Shown here piece by piece: positions 47,491-58,089 of a DNA stretch of 64,000 nucleotides (its first letter is position 1; each line of letters starts with the position of its first letter). The position numbers and the translations under genes were made by a program. Under the pieces are notes generated by a model. That model worked only from the letters and a program-made list of their open reading frames with translations, did no database searches and was not told where the DNA came from. Source of the DNA: Tritrichomonas musculus (Eukaryota > Parabasalia > Tritrichomonadida > Tritrichomonadidae); assembly GCA_039105265.1 (NCBI GenBank), contig JAPFFF010000074.1, positions 1 to 64,000 of the forward strand, in the 5' to 3' direction.

Positions 47491-48893
47491 ATATTTAAAA
47501 TAGAATCGTCAATTTCTGATGGAGATAGAACTTTTTTATTTTTGGAGTTGGCCTCGTGCCTGGTTTGTCTTCTTTTAGGTTCATCATCTTTTACAATTCT
47601 CATGGCTTGTGGCCTCGGTGGGAAAATTTGTTGTTGTTGTTGTTGTTTTGGTGGAGGTGGTTGTTGTTTTGGTGGAGGTGGTTCATCATTCATAACAAGA
47701 TATCCATATTGAATTTCCATAGGCTCACTATCACTATCACTATCACTGGAATAATCATAGCGCTTTTCATTATGCGCTCGTCTTATTCTATCTCTGACAA
47801 GCTTTGTAGATTTTGGTATAATTTCTTTTCTCTTTGCCCCAGCTTCGCGAAGGCTCGGCCGGAGCGTGGCTGTCTTCTTCGGTACTGGTGGTTTCGGAGG
47901 TTTTGGTACTTCTTGAGTTGAACGTGCTTGATTGGCCTTCGTCAAAGCTCGGCCAGAGTACTGTAACGCTGGTCTCTGTTGATAAGGATGATTGTCAAAT
48001 GTTAATGATTCATTAGGATCAATATCAAGTTCTGTTTTTTCTGTTGGAAAGTCATGTAAATTTGTATTCACATTAGCATTCTGCCTCTTATATATTATAG
48101 CTTTGTACCTACCTTCTCCAACAAGATCAAAAGGTTTGTTGTATATTATTTTTCCTGTTTGAATATCAAGCTTCGGTGCTTCATTGATTCTTCTTATTTC
48201 TTCTTGTCTCTTTTTATGATATTCAGCTTCTTTTTTCTTTTTCCTTTGTTCAGCCTTTTTCATTTGTTTTTCTTGTTCTTCTTTCTCTAATCTTCGTTTT
48301 TCTTTAAGTTCTGCTCTTTCTTGAGGAGATAAACAAGGAAAGGTAGGAGGTTCTTGTGTACGGGCTCTATTATCCTGGTAACAGCAAAAATTATACCAGT
48401 GTCGTTGAGAATAATTTTCTGGTTTGATTTCTGGGTGAATTTGATCAACTTTTTGTGAAAGTTGGCTTACATACTTTTCTTTAATATCATCGTCACAATC
48501 AGGATCAAGTTTGAAAGGATATATGAACTCACTTGATTCTGTTAATTTGCTTACAACTTTTATTTCTGCGAACTTTGGTTTGAAGGCTTCAAGATCAAAA
48601 GCATACAATATTCTTGCTTTACTATAATCTATATCTCTATCCTTCATTAGAACAACAACCTCTCTTCCACAAATAAAACGTATGACAAGTATTATAGTTG
48701 GAAAATAGTCTTTTTCAAGTTTGATATAATAGCACGGATAGCTATCTATTACAGCTTGTCCTTTGCTCAAACACATTTTTGGCAATTCATATTTCATTGG
48801 AAAGGCATATATTACATATCCTTTGGTGCTTACAGCAAGAGTTGAATAGTTAACATCATCGCATGCAATTTCTTTTCCAGGTCTGACAGTCAT
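47487..48893 (-). CDS. Polinton coiled-coil, Pro/Gln-rich protein, 468 aa (copy 2)
   Basis: Identical to 17264-18670, including the Gln run, which has not changed length between copies. Confidence 0.6.
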   Translation of the reverse strand: MTVRPGKEIACDDVNYSTLAVSTKGYVIYAFPMKYELPKMCLSKGQAVIDSYPCYYIKLEKDYFPTIILVIRFICGREVVVLMKDRDIDYSKARILYAFDLEAFKPKFAEIKVVSKLTESSEFIYPFKLDPDCDDDIKEKYVSQLSQKVDQIHPEIKPENYSQRHWYNFCCYQDNRARTQEPPTFPCLSPQERAELKEKRRLEKEEQEKQMKKAEQRKKKKEAEYHKKRQEEIRRINEAPKLDIQTGKIIYNKPFDLVGEGRYKAIIYKRQNANVNTNLHDFPTEKTELDIDPNESLTFDNHPYQQRPALQYSGRALTKANQARSTQEVPKPPKPPVPKKTATLRPSLREAGAKRKEIIPKSTKLVRDRIRRAHNEKRYDYSSDSDSDSEPMEIQYGYLVMNDEPPPPKQQPPPPKQQQQQQIFPPRPQAMRIVKDDEPKRRQTRHEANSKNKKVLSPSEIDDSILNI

Positions 48894-48980
48894 TTATTAA
48901 TAAATAAGAAGACAACTAAGTATGAATGCAGAAGGTTCAATAACATTTCCGTAAAGGTCAGTGAACCAGATTTTATAGTT

Positions 48981-49226
48981 TCATTCATGTCCAAGAAACA
49001 AATACTTTCTATATTTGGTTTGTCTTCTATTGGCTAGCATTATAAATTGATCGCAGTAACCATATTGCTGAACGATATCACTGTGCACCATCAAATCGCC
49101 AACAAGCGTATCTTTCACTATTGCACCTACATACTGAACGACAATATATCTTTTGTTCCTACTACTCACAAATTCTAGAGGAAGCTGAAATTCTTTATCT
49201 TGCGTATGGAAGTATAGTTTAGTCAT
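48981..49226 (-). CDS. Polinton small protein, 81 aa (copy 2)
   Basis: Identical to 18758-19003. Directly downstream of the integrase gene. Confidence 0.45.
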   Translation of the reverse strand: MTKLYFHTQDKEFQLPLEFVSSRNKRYIVVQYVGAIVKDTLVGDLMVHSDIVQQYGYCDQFIMLANRRQTKYRKYLFLGHE

Positions 49227-49229
49227 TTA

Positions 49230-50342
49230 TTACATACCAAAGTACAGTTTATAATCTTTATTTAGTTCATCATAGCTATTTGCAATTTTCTTTGTGTACG
49301 CAATAGGTACTTGTATCAGATTCCTATTTTGAAGTTTACATATAACATTACCATTAGAGTACGCTAAGAATTCAGCTATCTCATTAAACACTCTTCGTCG
49401 TTTATCAAATTTCTTTTTAGTCTTACCATAATCAACATGAACAAGAATTATATTTCCTTTCTTGTATGTTAATAGACCTTTATGTTGTTGTTTTTTGTGT
49501 ATACTTTGTAATTTGCTTCTCATCATTCTTATATATTTCCATTCAAGGTCAATATCGTTTTGCATTTGAGCAGGAGTATAATAAATATATTTACTATCAC
49601 TTTCATAATTATAGTTTCTTACTCGTAGTGAATTATGAGGAGTATTATTGTAATAATTGACCATCTGTTGCATATAATTATTGTTTGCTATTTTTGTGTC
49701 GTTTGTACCAAAAGCATTACGTAAAGTTCTTATAACTGAATCAACTGTTTTATGGGCTAGTGCATATGGAGAAGAGTTTACTACAAATTTGATTCTGTAT
49801 ACTGACCATGATTTAATAGTATTTACATCAATCTCATCATTGTATTCTGACAATATTGTTTTTAGTACTTTGGTGTTATGTTTATTAATTATTTCATTTA
49901 ATATTTTTTCTTTACCTCGCAAACTGCTTTTATACACGATATTGTGAATTGCTGGAACAAATACAATTCCATCATCGTTGGTACGAAGTACAATTATATC
50001 ATTTTGTACTGCTTGCAATCCTTTTTCACCATCACATTTAATAGTAAAGATATCAACATCATAATTAACTATAATATCTGTTATCTTTATTGATAATACT
50101 CTTGTTTCTTTACTCTCTATTGGCTCAACTATTAAGAATCTAGTATTAACGTTTATCAAAACAAGATAGATAGTGTTCTTCACAAACATTAGATCAGCTT
50201 CCCAACAACCAGGTTCGTTACTGAAATTTGGCTTCATATATTGTTTACAAGCTTTTAGTTTATAGTCTGGTACATAAGGCTCCCTAGGAACGTTCTTGAA
50301 TTCAAAAAACTTGTACTTACTACTAAATGGGTAAGCAAGCAT
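49230..50342 (-). CDS. int: Polinton integrase, 370 aa (copy 2)
   Basis: Identical to 19007-20119: same Asp50 and Asp104 contexts and basic C-terminal tail. Confidence 0.9.
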   Translation of the reverse strand: MLAYPFSSKYKFFEFKNVPREPYVPDYKLKACKQYMKPNFSNEPGCWEADLMFVKNTIYLVLINVNTRFLIVEPIESKETRVLSIKITDIIVNYDVDIFTIKCDGEKGLQAVQNDIIVLRTNDDGIVFVPAIHNIVYKSSLRGKEKILNEIINKHNTKVLKTILSEYNDEIDVNTIKSWSVYRIKFVVNSSPYALAHKTVDSVIRTLRNAFGTNDTKIANNNYMQQMVNYYNNTPHNSLRVRNYNYESDSKYIYYTPAQMQNDIDLEWKYIRMMRSKLQSIHKKQQHKGLLTYKKGNIILVHVDYGKTKKKFDKRRRVFNEIAEFLAYSNGNVICKLQNRNLIQVPIAYTKKIANSYDELNKDYKLYFGM

Positions 50343-50401
50343 TTATGATGAAAGCAATAGTTAAATTAGGTTGACGGGAACAAAAAAAGAAAGAAGATTA
50401 C

Positions 50402-52414
50402 TTACTCTACTTGACTACCTTCAGGACTTTGATCATCAACATAAACAAGTCCATCGAGATTCATTAAGAAGTAAGTATCTCTTGTCAACCATAATTGTGT
50501 TGGACATGGATGGACTACGTTCCCTGAAGGTTCGATAACATTATAATAAGTGTCATTTGCACCAGAATAGATGGGTTGTCCTTGTACTTGAATCTGTACG
50601 TTGCCAAAACCTCCGTCAATTCCGTCGAAGCAATAACCTGCAGAAGATCTTTCAGCTTGAATATTGAAGACAAAACTACTGGCATCACTAAGAGTATTAT
50701 TGTAGCGAACACCATTAGCATCATTCTTAGGCATTGTCATACTGTCTTCGAACTCCTTTGTGCATTGAAGAGTAATTGCATCAAGGTCTCCTGCAGTAAG
50801 TTGATTTTCAAAGAACCTTGCTCCAATTGTAGAAACATTTTCATCAGGAAAATTCTTACCACCAATATTTAGATAGCAATTTGAATAAACAGGATTCTCA
50901 AAAACTGTAAGATCATTATGATGTTTAGGAAACATGATAGAAAGTGTAGTATCATTTATAAGAGGAATATTGAGAGTAGACTTGATACCATTTGCTGCTG
51001 GTGCTATTGGAAATGAATGATAATCTACTTTCTGTGATGGAATTATAACACCCTTTGACAATATTTCTTCTATACCATGCCTTGTAGCTTCACAAACTCC
51101 AAAACCTTGCATATTGGACTTGCATAACGTAATTGTCATTCTGTTTACAGTGAGGGTAGCAGGCTGTGAGGAATAAGTTTCTTTCAGTACTTGAGCTTTA
51201 GCTTCGTGCAAAGCTTGTAATGTTTGATGAGCACTAACAACAGGGGTCTTTACAATTTGCCAAGCATAATATCTTCCATTTTTGTCAGCATGATTTAATG
51301 GTGGTAGTGTTACAGCAGGATTGTGAACACAAATTTCTTCATCACTAGCAGAAGGTTGAAGACCAAACTCAGCAAATTCCTCTGTAGTATAGCTGAAATA
51401 GAATTCCAAATCTGTAAGAATGTCAGTGTAACCAGTACTTCCATCATCATTATCCCATTGCTCTCCTATTCTATATTGAATCTTATACTTGACAGGAGTA
51501 GGGGTAGGATCAGGATCAGGAGAAGGTGAAGGATCAGGGTCTGGAGTAGGTTCTTTGCCAGGACCAGGAATCACTGCTTCATTTCCAATTTGTGTAAATT
51601 GATGTTTGAGATGCCCGTGAACCGTAATTTGTTTAAGTTTATCAAGTTCCTCTGTGCTCACACTTTCATTATCTTCGAGGAAAGCTTTTGTTTCTGCAAC
51701 AGTGTAAGGATCTATAGCTGCCCAAACCAAACCTGCTGGAGTTACTTGGAATCTTATAGAGAGATCACCAATGATACCATTAGGGAAGAGATCAAATGCC
51801 TGCAGTGCAAGAAGATCATCAAAAGGAACATTAAGATCGAAATCAACAGAAGTTTTACCATTTTCTTTGAAGTTGTTGAGATTGACATATGTTCCTGCTA
51901 CTGTTTGTGAGTATGAAGCTACATTTTCCCAGAGACTGTGAACAAATCTTCTTCGCTTCTTTTCTGTTTCTGGTTTCACAGCAGAATAGAGGAAACCTTC
52001 TCGTACGCATTCATTTTGTTGATATCCAACATTGACATTATTATGAAGAATTTCCAATCTATCGAACAATTGGTTAGAAGATTTGAGTCCAACAAAGAGC
52101 TTATAGAAATTGTTTGGATCATCAATCTGTTGGAGTTTGCTGAGATCAGTATTGAGCTGTAAATCAAGTTTGACATGGAAGGTAAGGAATCCTTTATCAA
52201 CATCACTAATGAAATGATCAGGGTGTGTAAGAGAAATTTGACTGTATTGACCTTGATGAAATGGGGCCGGCTGGTCATGACAGTCAACAGTTCTGAATGA
52301 GAATGAGCGTGTACCATCATTTTTATTTATCATTGATCTCATCTGATTGAAAGTATCAAGTACATTACCTGCTTCTATTTTGTAATTATGTGCTCTTTCG
52401 TTGCGATATAACAT
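50402..52414 (-). CDS. mcp: Polinton major capsid protein, 670 aa (copy 2)
   Basis: Matches 20179-22191 except Thr for Ala in EDSMTMPKN near the C-terminal third. The Pro/Asp linker is unchanged in length. Confidence 0.82.
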   Translation of the reverse strand: MLYRNERAHNYKIEAGNVLDTFNQMRSMINKNDGTRSFSFRTVDCHDQPAPFHQGQYSQISLTHPDHFISDVDKGFLTFHVKLDLQLNTDLSKLQQIDDPNNFYKLFVGLKSSNQLFDRLEILHNNVNVGYQQNECVREGFLYSAVKPETEKKRRRFVHSLWENVASYSQTVAGTYVNLNNFKENGKTSVDFDLNVPFDDLLALQAFDLFPNGIIGDLSIRFQVTPAGLVWAAIDPYTVAETKAFLEDNESVSTEELDKLKQITVHGHLKHQFTQIGNEAVIPGPGKEPTPDPDPSPSPDPDPTPTPVKYKIQYRIGEQWDNDDGSTGYTDILTDLEFYFSYTTEEFAEFGLQPSASDEEICVHNPAVTLPPLNHADKNGRYYAWQIVKTPVVSAHQTLQALHEAKAQVLKETYSSQPATLTVNRMTITLCKSNMQGFGVCEATRHGIEEILSKGVIIPSQKVDYHSFPIAPAANGIKSTLNIPLINDTTLSIMFPKHHNDLTVFENPVYSNCYLNIGGKNFPDENVSTIGARFFENQLTAGDLDAITLQCTKEFEDSMTMPKNDANGVRYNNTLSDASSFVFNIQAERSSAGYCFDGIDGGFGNVQIQVQGQPIYSGANDTYYNVIEPSGNVVHPCPTQLWLTRDTYFLMNLDGLVYVDDQSPEGSQVE

Positions 52415-52457
52415 TTAACAGTTAATAAAACAAATTATTTACTGAAGAAGAAAACAC

Positions 52458-52679
52458 ATGGCAGCAGGAATTTGGAAGAAACTGAAAAATGCAGTGAAGA
52501 GTGTTGGTGGAAAAATAAAAGGTTTAGCAGTAAAGGCTATAAAAGCTCTTCCTAAAGTAAAGGAGATTTTTGACAAAGTTAAGCCCGCTTTAGAGTATAT
52601 ACCAGGAGTGAATGGATTTGTAAATACCATTGACAAAGGGCTTAATATCGGTAAGTCAATCATAGATGAAGTAAAATAA
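52458..52679 (+). CDS. Polinton small amphipathic basic protein, 73 aa (copy 2)
   Basis: Identical to 22235-22456. Head-to-head with the capsid gene. Confidence 0.6.
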   Translation: MAAGIWKKLKNAVKSVGGKIKGLAVKAIKALPKVKEIFDKVKPALEYIPGVNGFVNTIDKGLNIGKSIIDEVK

Positions 52680-52715
52680 AGGCTTATAACTATTTTTGGT
52701 GAGGATTAAAAGGCA

Positions 52716-53096
52716 ATGAAAGTAATTAATGAAGTACAAGAAGAAACAAAATCTTTTAAATCTATTATTGAGTTCGATGCTTACTATCGTGATCACAAAG
52801 AAGAAATGGAGAAACAAACTACACAACTCTTGAATAAGCTTTACAAGATTGAAGTACCTGATGGAAGTGTCTATAGAATCACTAAGAAAAATTGTAACAA
52901 AGTTGATGGTAAAATTAAAGGTGGTGAAGTGTGTTTGAAGAAAGTAACTGTTCAGAAAGACGATGAACAACCTTTATGGGAAATCGCTATCGAGTCTGTC
53001 AAAGCTGATATTGCAAGTATGAAAGCAAAGATAGAGGAAATAAAGAATGCTGTAAATGCTGTTGTTAAAGTAATTAATGAACTACAAAAATATTGA
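52716..53096 (+). CDS. Polinton helical protein, 126 aa (copy 2)
   Basis: Identical to 22493-22873. Confidence 0.6.
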   Translation: MKVINEVQEETKSFKSIIEFDAYYRDHKEEMEKQTTQLLNKLYKIEVPDGSVYRITKKNCNKVDGKIKGGEVCLKKVTVQKDDEQPLWEIAIESVKADIASMKAKIEEIKNAVNAVVKVINELQKY

Positions 53097-53110
53097 TGAG
53101 GTTTTTTAGG

Positions 53111-53156
53111 CCAAAAGTGATGGAGTGACTTCTCACTGCATTTATGTCACTTCTCA
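53111..53156. repeat. Structured inverted element, left of 334-aa gene (copy 2)
   Basis: Identical to 22888-22933. Inverted partner at 54195-54240. Confidence 0.75.
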
Positions 53157-54158
53157 TATTCTGTTAACATAATAAGCTCTACTAACGTTTGTTACTTTCC
53201 ATCTACCAGTTTGTTCAATCTTCTCTGTTAATTGAGCAAAGGTAAGTTTTTGACCGAATTCCTTACTGTATCTTTGTTGGACATCCTTCAATAAGAACCT
53301 ATCGATGTTTGGAAAATTGTTTTGCATAAACTTGGCCATATCATAATCAGTTTCGTCAAATTGTCTGTCTAGTTCCTCTTGCTCTGATCGCATTCTTTCA
53401 ACTTCACGAAGTGTATAGTCATAGAGTTTTTGTTTTGCTTCGCAGCGTGCACAACGTTTATTGGAGTGAGAATTGATGGTATATATTCTGGTATTCAGCT
53501 TGTTTATACAGAGTCGCATCTTCATCAATGTACTGTAATCAACATGCAATTCATTAATCTCACTGCGCTGTGCATTGTGGCTTTCATTGTCGTACCAATA
53601 ATAAACGAACACATCATAGATACAATTGACATATCGTTCTATAAATTGCTTATATTCTTCAAACGTCTCGCTTTCTAAGAGATCACTAGTATTCATTACC
53701 ACTTTATCGCATTTTTCATCAACAGTAGTATGATCGCAATAATAGCCAATGAATTGTACATTCAACTTTCTTAGGAACTTCTTGATCTCTGCACTATCGG
53801 TTTGTCTAACAGGTATCTCGTCAAACGTTGATTCAATAGGTTTTGTTTGGGAGATTGCATCTAATTTTGGTAAGCTCGATATCATTGTAAAGACATCTTT
53901 AATATATTTGTTGTTGTGCTCTTGTTTAACATCATAGAAGGATGGATCGTAGTGATCAGTTAGCAAGTCATGCATGATTCTTCTCTTCGTACTTAATTCC
54001 TTTTCACAACTAACTTTCACAAGAGGCTCAATTGGTGCTCCATATATATCATAATGCATTTCTACAACATCATTTACTTCCTTTATTGGTTTTGGTAAAA
54101 GGTTAACAAGGTATTCAGCTATATGAAGTTCTGTTTGATTGGTTGTTGGTGTAATCAT
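53154..54158 (-). CDS. Polinton unknown protein with Cys pair, 334 aa (copy 2)
   Basis: Identical to 22931-23935, again framed by the structured inverted repeats. Confidence 0.6.
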   Translation of the reverse strand: MITPTTNQTELHIAEYLVNLLPKPIKEVNDVVEMHYDIYGAPIEPLVKVSCEKELSTKRRIMHDLLTDHYDPSFYDVKQEHNNKYIKDVFTMISSLPKLDAISQTKPIESTFDEIPVRQTDSAEIKKFLRKLNVQFIGYYCDHTTVDEKCDKVVMNTSDLLESETFEEYKQFIERYVNCIYDVFVYYWYDNESHNAQRSEINELHVDYSTLMKMRLCINKLNTRIYTINSHSNKRCARCEAKQKLYDYTLREVERMRSEQEELDRQFDETDYDMAKFMQNNFPNIDRFLLKDVQQRYSKEFGQKLTFAQLTEKIEQTGRWKVTNVSRAYYVNRI

Positions 54159-54194
54159 ATTTATGTAAATATTTAATAAAAAATAAAATAAAAA

Positions 54195-54240
54195 TAGAAA
54201 GTGACATTTTCATAGTGAGAAATCACTTGTTCACTTTTGG
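54195..54240. repeat. Structured inverted element, right of 334-aa gene (copy 2)
   Basis: Identical to 23972-24017. Confidence 0.75.
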
Positions 54241-54282
54241 TGTTATTTTCAGAAATTAGACACAAAAATATAAGTAAGGTTT

Positions 54283-54885
54283 TTAGTCAAGAGAATGCTG
54301 TTGCTTAAATTTATTTATGTATACACCAACTTGTTTATTATTGATGTCTTTCATAGCAATATATTGTTTATTCCACTTAGTAGTATTGATATGCATGATT
54401 CTATAAAGTGTAACAGTTATCTTACTGTAAAAGATATCTTTATTGTTTTCGTCGTCATGATAGTAATAGTATCTATTTTCCTCAAAGTCATGGTGCTCTG
54501 TACGAGTTTCGTAGAACAAAACCTTTATAGCTTCATCAGGTATATCATCAATGAACTCGTACTGTGTACCTCTATGAGATGATCTATTGAAGCTGTTATC
54601 AGAACGTGTTACCCACCTCAAATTTTCGATTCTATTATCTGTTCTATCATGATTAATGTGATCAACATCAGTAAGATTATTAGGATTGTCAATAAACTGT
54701 ATAGCAACAAGACGATGCTTTAGATATGATTTCCTATTAAGAGTAACTCTTATATATCCATAATGGCTTAATGTTTCACTACAAACATGATGATTGTCTC
54801 TCCTTCTAATGGTATGTGGATATGTTGTCAATATTTCATAGTCCTCATGATTGACAAGTGTAACAAATTCTGATATTTCTGTCAT
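54283..54885 (-). CDS. Polinton free-standing HNH endonuclease, 200 aa (copy 2)
   Basis: Identical to 24060-24662, with the DHINHDRTDNRIENLRW core intact. Confidence 0.88.
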   Translation of the reverse strand: MTEISEFVTLVNHEDYEILTTYPHTIRRRDNHHVCSETLSHYGYIRVTLNRKSYLKHRLVAIQFIDNPNNLTDVDHINHDRTDNRIENLRWVTRSDNSFNRSSHRGTQYEFIDDIPDEAIKVLFYETRTEHHDFEENRYYYYHDDENNKDIFYSKITVTLYRIMHINTTKWNKQYIAMKDINNKQVGVYINKFKQQHSLD

Positions 54886-54917
54886 TTGTATTTTGTGTAA
54901 ATATTAAATAAAAAAAA

Positions 54918-55151
54918 TTAGAAATTGTTCATCGAAATTGTTGAATGGTTAAGTGTAAGCAAATGATAATTCAGTGGCTTTGTTGTTTTTACTGGTGGAT
55001 CATGATTAATATTACCTTTCTCCTCATACTTCTTAACCGTTGGCTGTGAATTAATTCTTGTCCTTTCTTTTTGTTGTTTGAGTCTCTGTTTGTCAAAATG
55101 ATTTTGATGTTTGTCATCATGTAAGGTTCTCCTTTGTTCATAATTACTCAT
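54918..55151 (-). CDS. Polinton small basic protein, 77 aa (copy 2)
   Basis: Identical to 24695-24928. Start chosen at 55151 for the same reason (initiator match and divergent neighbour). Confidence 0.5.
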   Translation of the reverse strand: MSNYEQRRTLHDDKHQNHFDKQRLKQQKERTRINSQPTVKKYEEKGNINHDPPVKTTKPLNYHLLTLNHSTISMNNF

Positions 55152-55170
55152 TTTAATAGTAAGTAAATGA
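55148..55170. promoter_or_regulatory. Interlocked divergent promoter (copy 2)
   Basis: Same reciprocal TCATT/ATG arrangement as at 24925-24947. Confidence 0.5.
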
Positions 55171-55400
55171 CAGATTTGAACGAATATAAGAAGGAAATAC
55201 CTCAATTGAAGCAAATAAAGCGATCATTGAAAGAAAGAGTATATGAAACCAAGCAGCATCTTAATAATGTAAAAACAGGAATGTTGGGTTCAAATGGATT
55301 AGCCATTAGAGAAAGCCTTATAGAAGACATCAATTCATTGAAAGAAAAAGTAGCCAAACTTGAAACTGAACTAAGAGAACTAACTAATAATGAACAATAG
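55167..55400 (+). CDS. Polinton coiled-coil protein, 77 aa (copy 2)
   Basis: Identical to 24944-25177. Confidence 0.6.
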   Translation: MTDLNEYKKEIPQLKQIKRSLKERVYETKQHLNNVKTGMLGSNGLAIRESLIEDINSLKEKVAKLETELRELTNNEQ

Positions 55401-55419
55401 ATGTTTTACTCACATTGAA

Positions 55420-55977
55420 ATGTCAAACGTATTGCATAAAGCAAGAATCTTATCAAGTGAAAACGATAGTAGTTGTAAACAAGAACAAAACACTAATGTG
55501 AATATAAAAATAAAACCACCACAGTACCCTAATGTTCCTCCTTTACAGACTTACGCAAGTGTACAACCTCAAGAAAGAAACATAAATTTTACTCCAGTTG
55601 GGGAGAGTGTTCAATCTCCATTACAACCACAAATAAGTCTTCTTACAAACGAACTTGAGAACATGGAAATCAAAAACAAATTTCTTGAAACTTTGTTAAA
55701 CATTTATGAACTTAATCCCCTTAGAGTTAACAACTATCTTGTTTGTCATAGTAATTCACTGATGGAACTAATAAAAATTTTAACAAGAGCTGACAAAGTC
55801 GAGCTGGTCATAGATGAAGAAGAAGGTTGTACAGGCTGCTTATCAAATACAAAGTACATGAAAATACAACGAATATTAGTTACCAAAGATGATAAAGCAT
55901 TAGATTTAAAAATATGTTTTAATGATATTTATAGTCAGTTAGTAAGATACGGAATTTCAACTAAAATGTGTATCTAA
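55420..55977 (+). CDS. Polinton unknown protein, ~185 aa (copy 2)
   Basis: Identical to 25197-25754. The alternative upstream ATG is at 55390. Confidence 0.58.
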   Translation: MSNVLHKARILSSENDSSCKQEQNTNVNIKIKPPQYPNVPPLQTYASVQPQERNINFTPVGESVQSPLQPQISLLTNELENMEIKNKFLETLLNIYELNPLRVNNYLVCHSNSLMELIKILTRADKVELVIDEEEGCTGCLSNTKYMKIQRILVTKDDKALDLKICFNDIYSQLVRYGISTKMCI

Positions 55978-56038
55978 AAAGCAGATCTATATTTTTGTTT
56001 TCACTGCACTAAAGTAATACAATTCTGATGAGAATGAA

Positions 56039-56932
56039 ATGAAACCAACACAATTCTATTATCGTTCTGATTCTAGTGATTATGAAGATGATGAAATAAT
56101 GATGCCACAGCCTTTTAATATTGATGCTGCTATGTCTGCTGCATATAAACGTAATGAAGGAAAAATAATGTCTGAATCAATACGGCCAATTGCTGTTGAT
56201 ATCTATTCATGGTATAATTCTCTCAATATTCTGGTTGGTCCTCAAGGTAAAGGAAAGACACATGTAATGCTACGTGACATCATTCAAATATCTCGTTTAC
56301 CTAAAGAAAACAGCTTTCATTTAATAGTTTATATCAGCAAGAATGGTAGTATTAATGACTCTACTTTTGAAGCACAGCAAGAATTGATTCAATTACCTAT
56401 TCAGGTTGTTTCTGATGCTAATGCTGAAAAATATTTGAAAGAACTTGATTTGTGGAAAGAATTGTATGATCGGTATAGTACAACTCCACGAATAACAATA
56501 GATAATGACAAACTTCAACAAATGTTTGAGTTCCTGCGTATCACACCTGCTCAAGCCGAGCTTTCACGAGGCCTATATGACAAACTCGGTAAACCAAATC
56601 AGCCATTGAACACTATCATTCTTTGCGAAGACTTTGTTAGGAGTAAGTTATTGAAATCATCATATTTTACCAACTACATTACACAACTTCGTCATAAACA
56701 TTCAATAGTTTACATAAATGTACAATTCTTCAAGTCAATACCAACTGACTACAAAAATAATGCAACAACTTTCTTCATCTTCTCTGGGTTCTCTCGCCAA
56801 AAGATGCAATATATTTATCAACAAGTTCCTATGTCAGTTGAATTTGAAGAATTATGTCATTATTACATGAAGATGAGGAATCATGACTTTATTTTGATCA
56901 ATGTTCGTACAAGTAATATTAGCTTTATATAA
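56039..56932 (+). CDS. atp: Polinton packaging ATPase, 297 aa (copy 2)
   Basis: Identical to 25816-26709: GPQGKGKT Walker A and ILCEDF Walker B. Confidence 0.88.
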   Translation: MKPTQFYYRSDSSDYEDDEIMMPQPFNIDAAMSAAYKRNEGKIMSESIRPIAVDIYSWYNSLNILVGPQGKGKTHVMLRDIIQISRLPKENSFHLIVYISKNGSINDSTFEAQQELIQLPIQVVSDANAEKYLKELDLWKELYDRYSTTPRITIDNDKLQQMFEFLRITPAQAELSRGLYDKLGKPNQPLNTIILCEDFVRSKLLKSSYFTNYITQLRHKHSIVYINVQFFKSIPTDYKNNATTFFIFSGFSRQKMQYIYQQVPMSVEFEELCHYYMKMRNHDFILINVRTSNISFI

Positions 56933-57374
56933 TTAAATCTTGATGCTTTCCTACAAATAATTCTGGTTCAGGTACATTATATTTTTGTCTAAGTTCTTTA
57001 ATTTTGTTTCTTGTAGACATACTTGTTCTCTCTAAACTGTAATTATAATAATCATTTCCTTTGTATTCTTGTGGTTCTGTATTACCATTTATGAAGAATT
57101 CTTGGGTCTTCATCGAAAGCCTTCTTCGTAAGTTTGTGGTAATTGTTATGTTCTCTAATCCTATTTCTGTGATCTTATCAGGATAAATCGTCATAGTTTC
57201 ACTAATATTGTTCTTAAGACTTATGTACAATACTTTTGCACGAAAACTGTTTGTATTCATCATTAGAGGAAATTTTTCACATAATATTGAGAAATCACAA
57301 TTACGATATTTTTCTGGATCCGGTAATACAGAAATGAGTGTGTTTATATAATCATAGACCTTTGGTGCTTTCAT
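56925..57374 (-). CDS. Polinton unknown protein, 149 aa (copy 2)
   Basis: Identical to 26702-27151, with the same 8-bp tail overlap with the ATPase gene. Confidence 0.58.
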   Translation of the reverse strand: MKAPKVYDYINTLISVLPDPEKYRNCDFSILCEKFPLMMNTNSFRAKVLYISLKNNISETMTIYPDKITEIGLENITITTNLRRRLSMKTQEFFINGNTEPQEYKGNDYYNYSLERTSMSTRNKIKELRQKYNVPEPELFVGKHQDLII

Positions 57375-57393
57375 GTTTTGTGAAATGTGAATA

Positions 57394-58089
57394 AAAAATA
57401 ATAATTGCTTTTTTAATTAAATTTCCTGAATCTTATTCGTGTTTGGATTGAATTCATTCATGCATTTCTTTCCTTCATCAGTGTATTTAAAGAATTCGTA
57501 TACCTCATCGTAAAACTTCTTTGGAAAGTGATATGGCATACCATAATCATTGTAATCACCAGTAAGCTCATCAATATAGTAATCAAATATTTCTCCATAC
57601 TCACGAAAAGCAGCATTTTCATCATGAAAAGATATGTATAAGTGATTCTGCTTTCTGAATATATCCATTTGTGCGTCTATAATAAAGGGTTCAACAACAT
57701 CAACAGCATCACGGTCACCATCAATGACTTTATCACAAATGTCAGCAAAAAGGTTATACATATCTGTTCCATATGTACGGAGTTGTTTAGCAGCATAATT
57801 AGCAAAGGCTTCCATTATATGTAGTGGAAATAAAAAATAAAAAAAATTTTTAAAAAATATAATTTTTGAAAAATTGTAAAAACTTAGTTATCCTATCAAA
57901 AATGGTGAGTTGATTAAGGGGTTCCAGAAAATTATTCAAATGTATAGGTTGGTAATGAAAACAAGGGTAAAAACAATAACAAGTAAACATACCTGATTTT
58001 TTATACCTGAGCTTGTTAACTTGCAAGGTATGCTGGGCAAGGTACGAGTAAAATTATTAGATGGTCATCCCGCACAGACCATTACTACT
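57394..58089. repeat. Polinton copy 2 terminal inverted repeat, right
   Basis: Reverse complement of 37180-37875; followed by AACGAC at 58090-58095. Confidence 0.93.
57417..57815 (-). CDS. Polinton TIR-encoded acidic protein, 132 aa (copy 2, right)
   Basis: Identical to the other three copies. Read inward from the right end. Confidence 0.75.
   Translation of the reverse strand: MEAFANYAAKQLRTYGTDMYNLFADICDKVIDGDRDAVDVVEPFIIDAQMDIFRKQNHLYISFHDENAAFREYGEIFDYYIDELTGDYNDYGMPYHFPKKFYDEVYEFFKYTDEGKKCMNEFNPNTNKIQEI

Larger units (their letters stand above)
37180..58089. mobile_element. Polinton/Maverick element, copy 2 (20.9 kb)
   Basis: Same length, termini and gene order as copy 1 and the same minisatellite target with AACGAC on both sides (37174-37179, 58090-58095). 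Three substitutions against copy 1 were noticed: 38635 (Leu/Val in the polymerase), 43694 (synonymous in the fibre gene) and 50737 (Ala/Thr in the capsid protein). Shared insertion site means it was copied with the array rather than by independent transposition. Largely whole, with about two apparent breaks as in copy 1; very young. Confidence 0.95.
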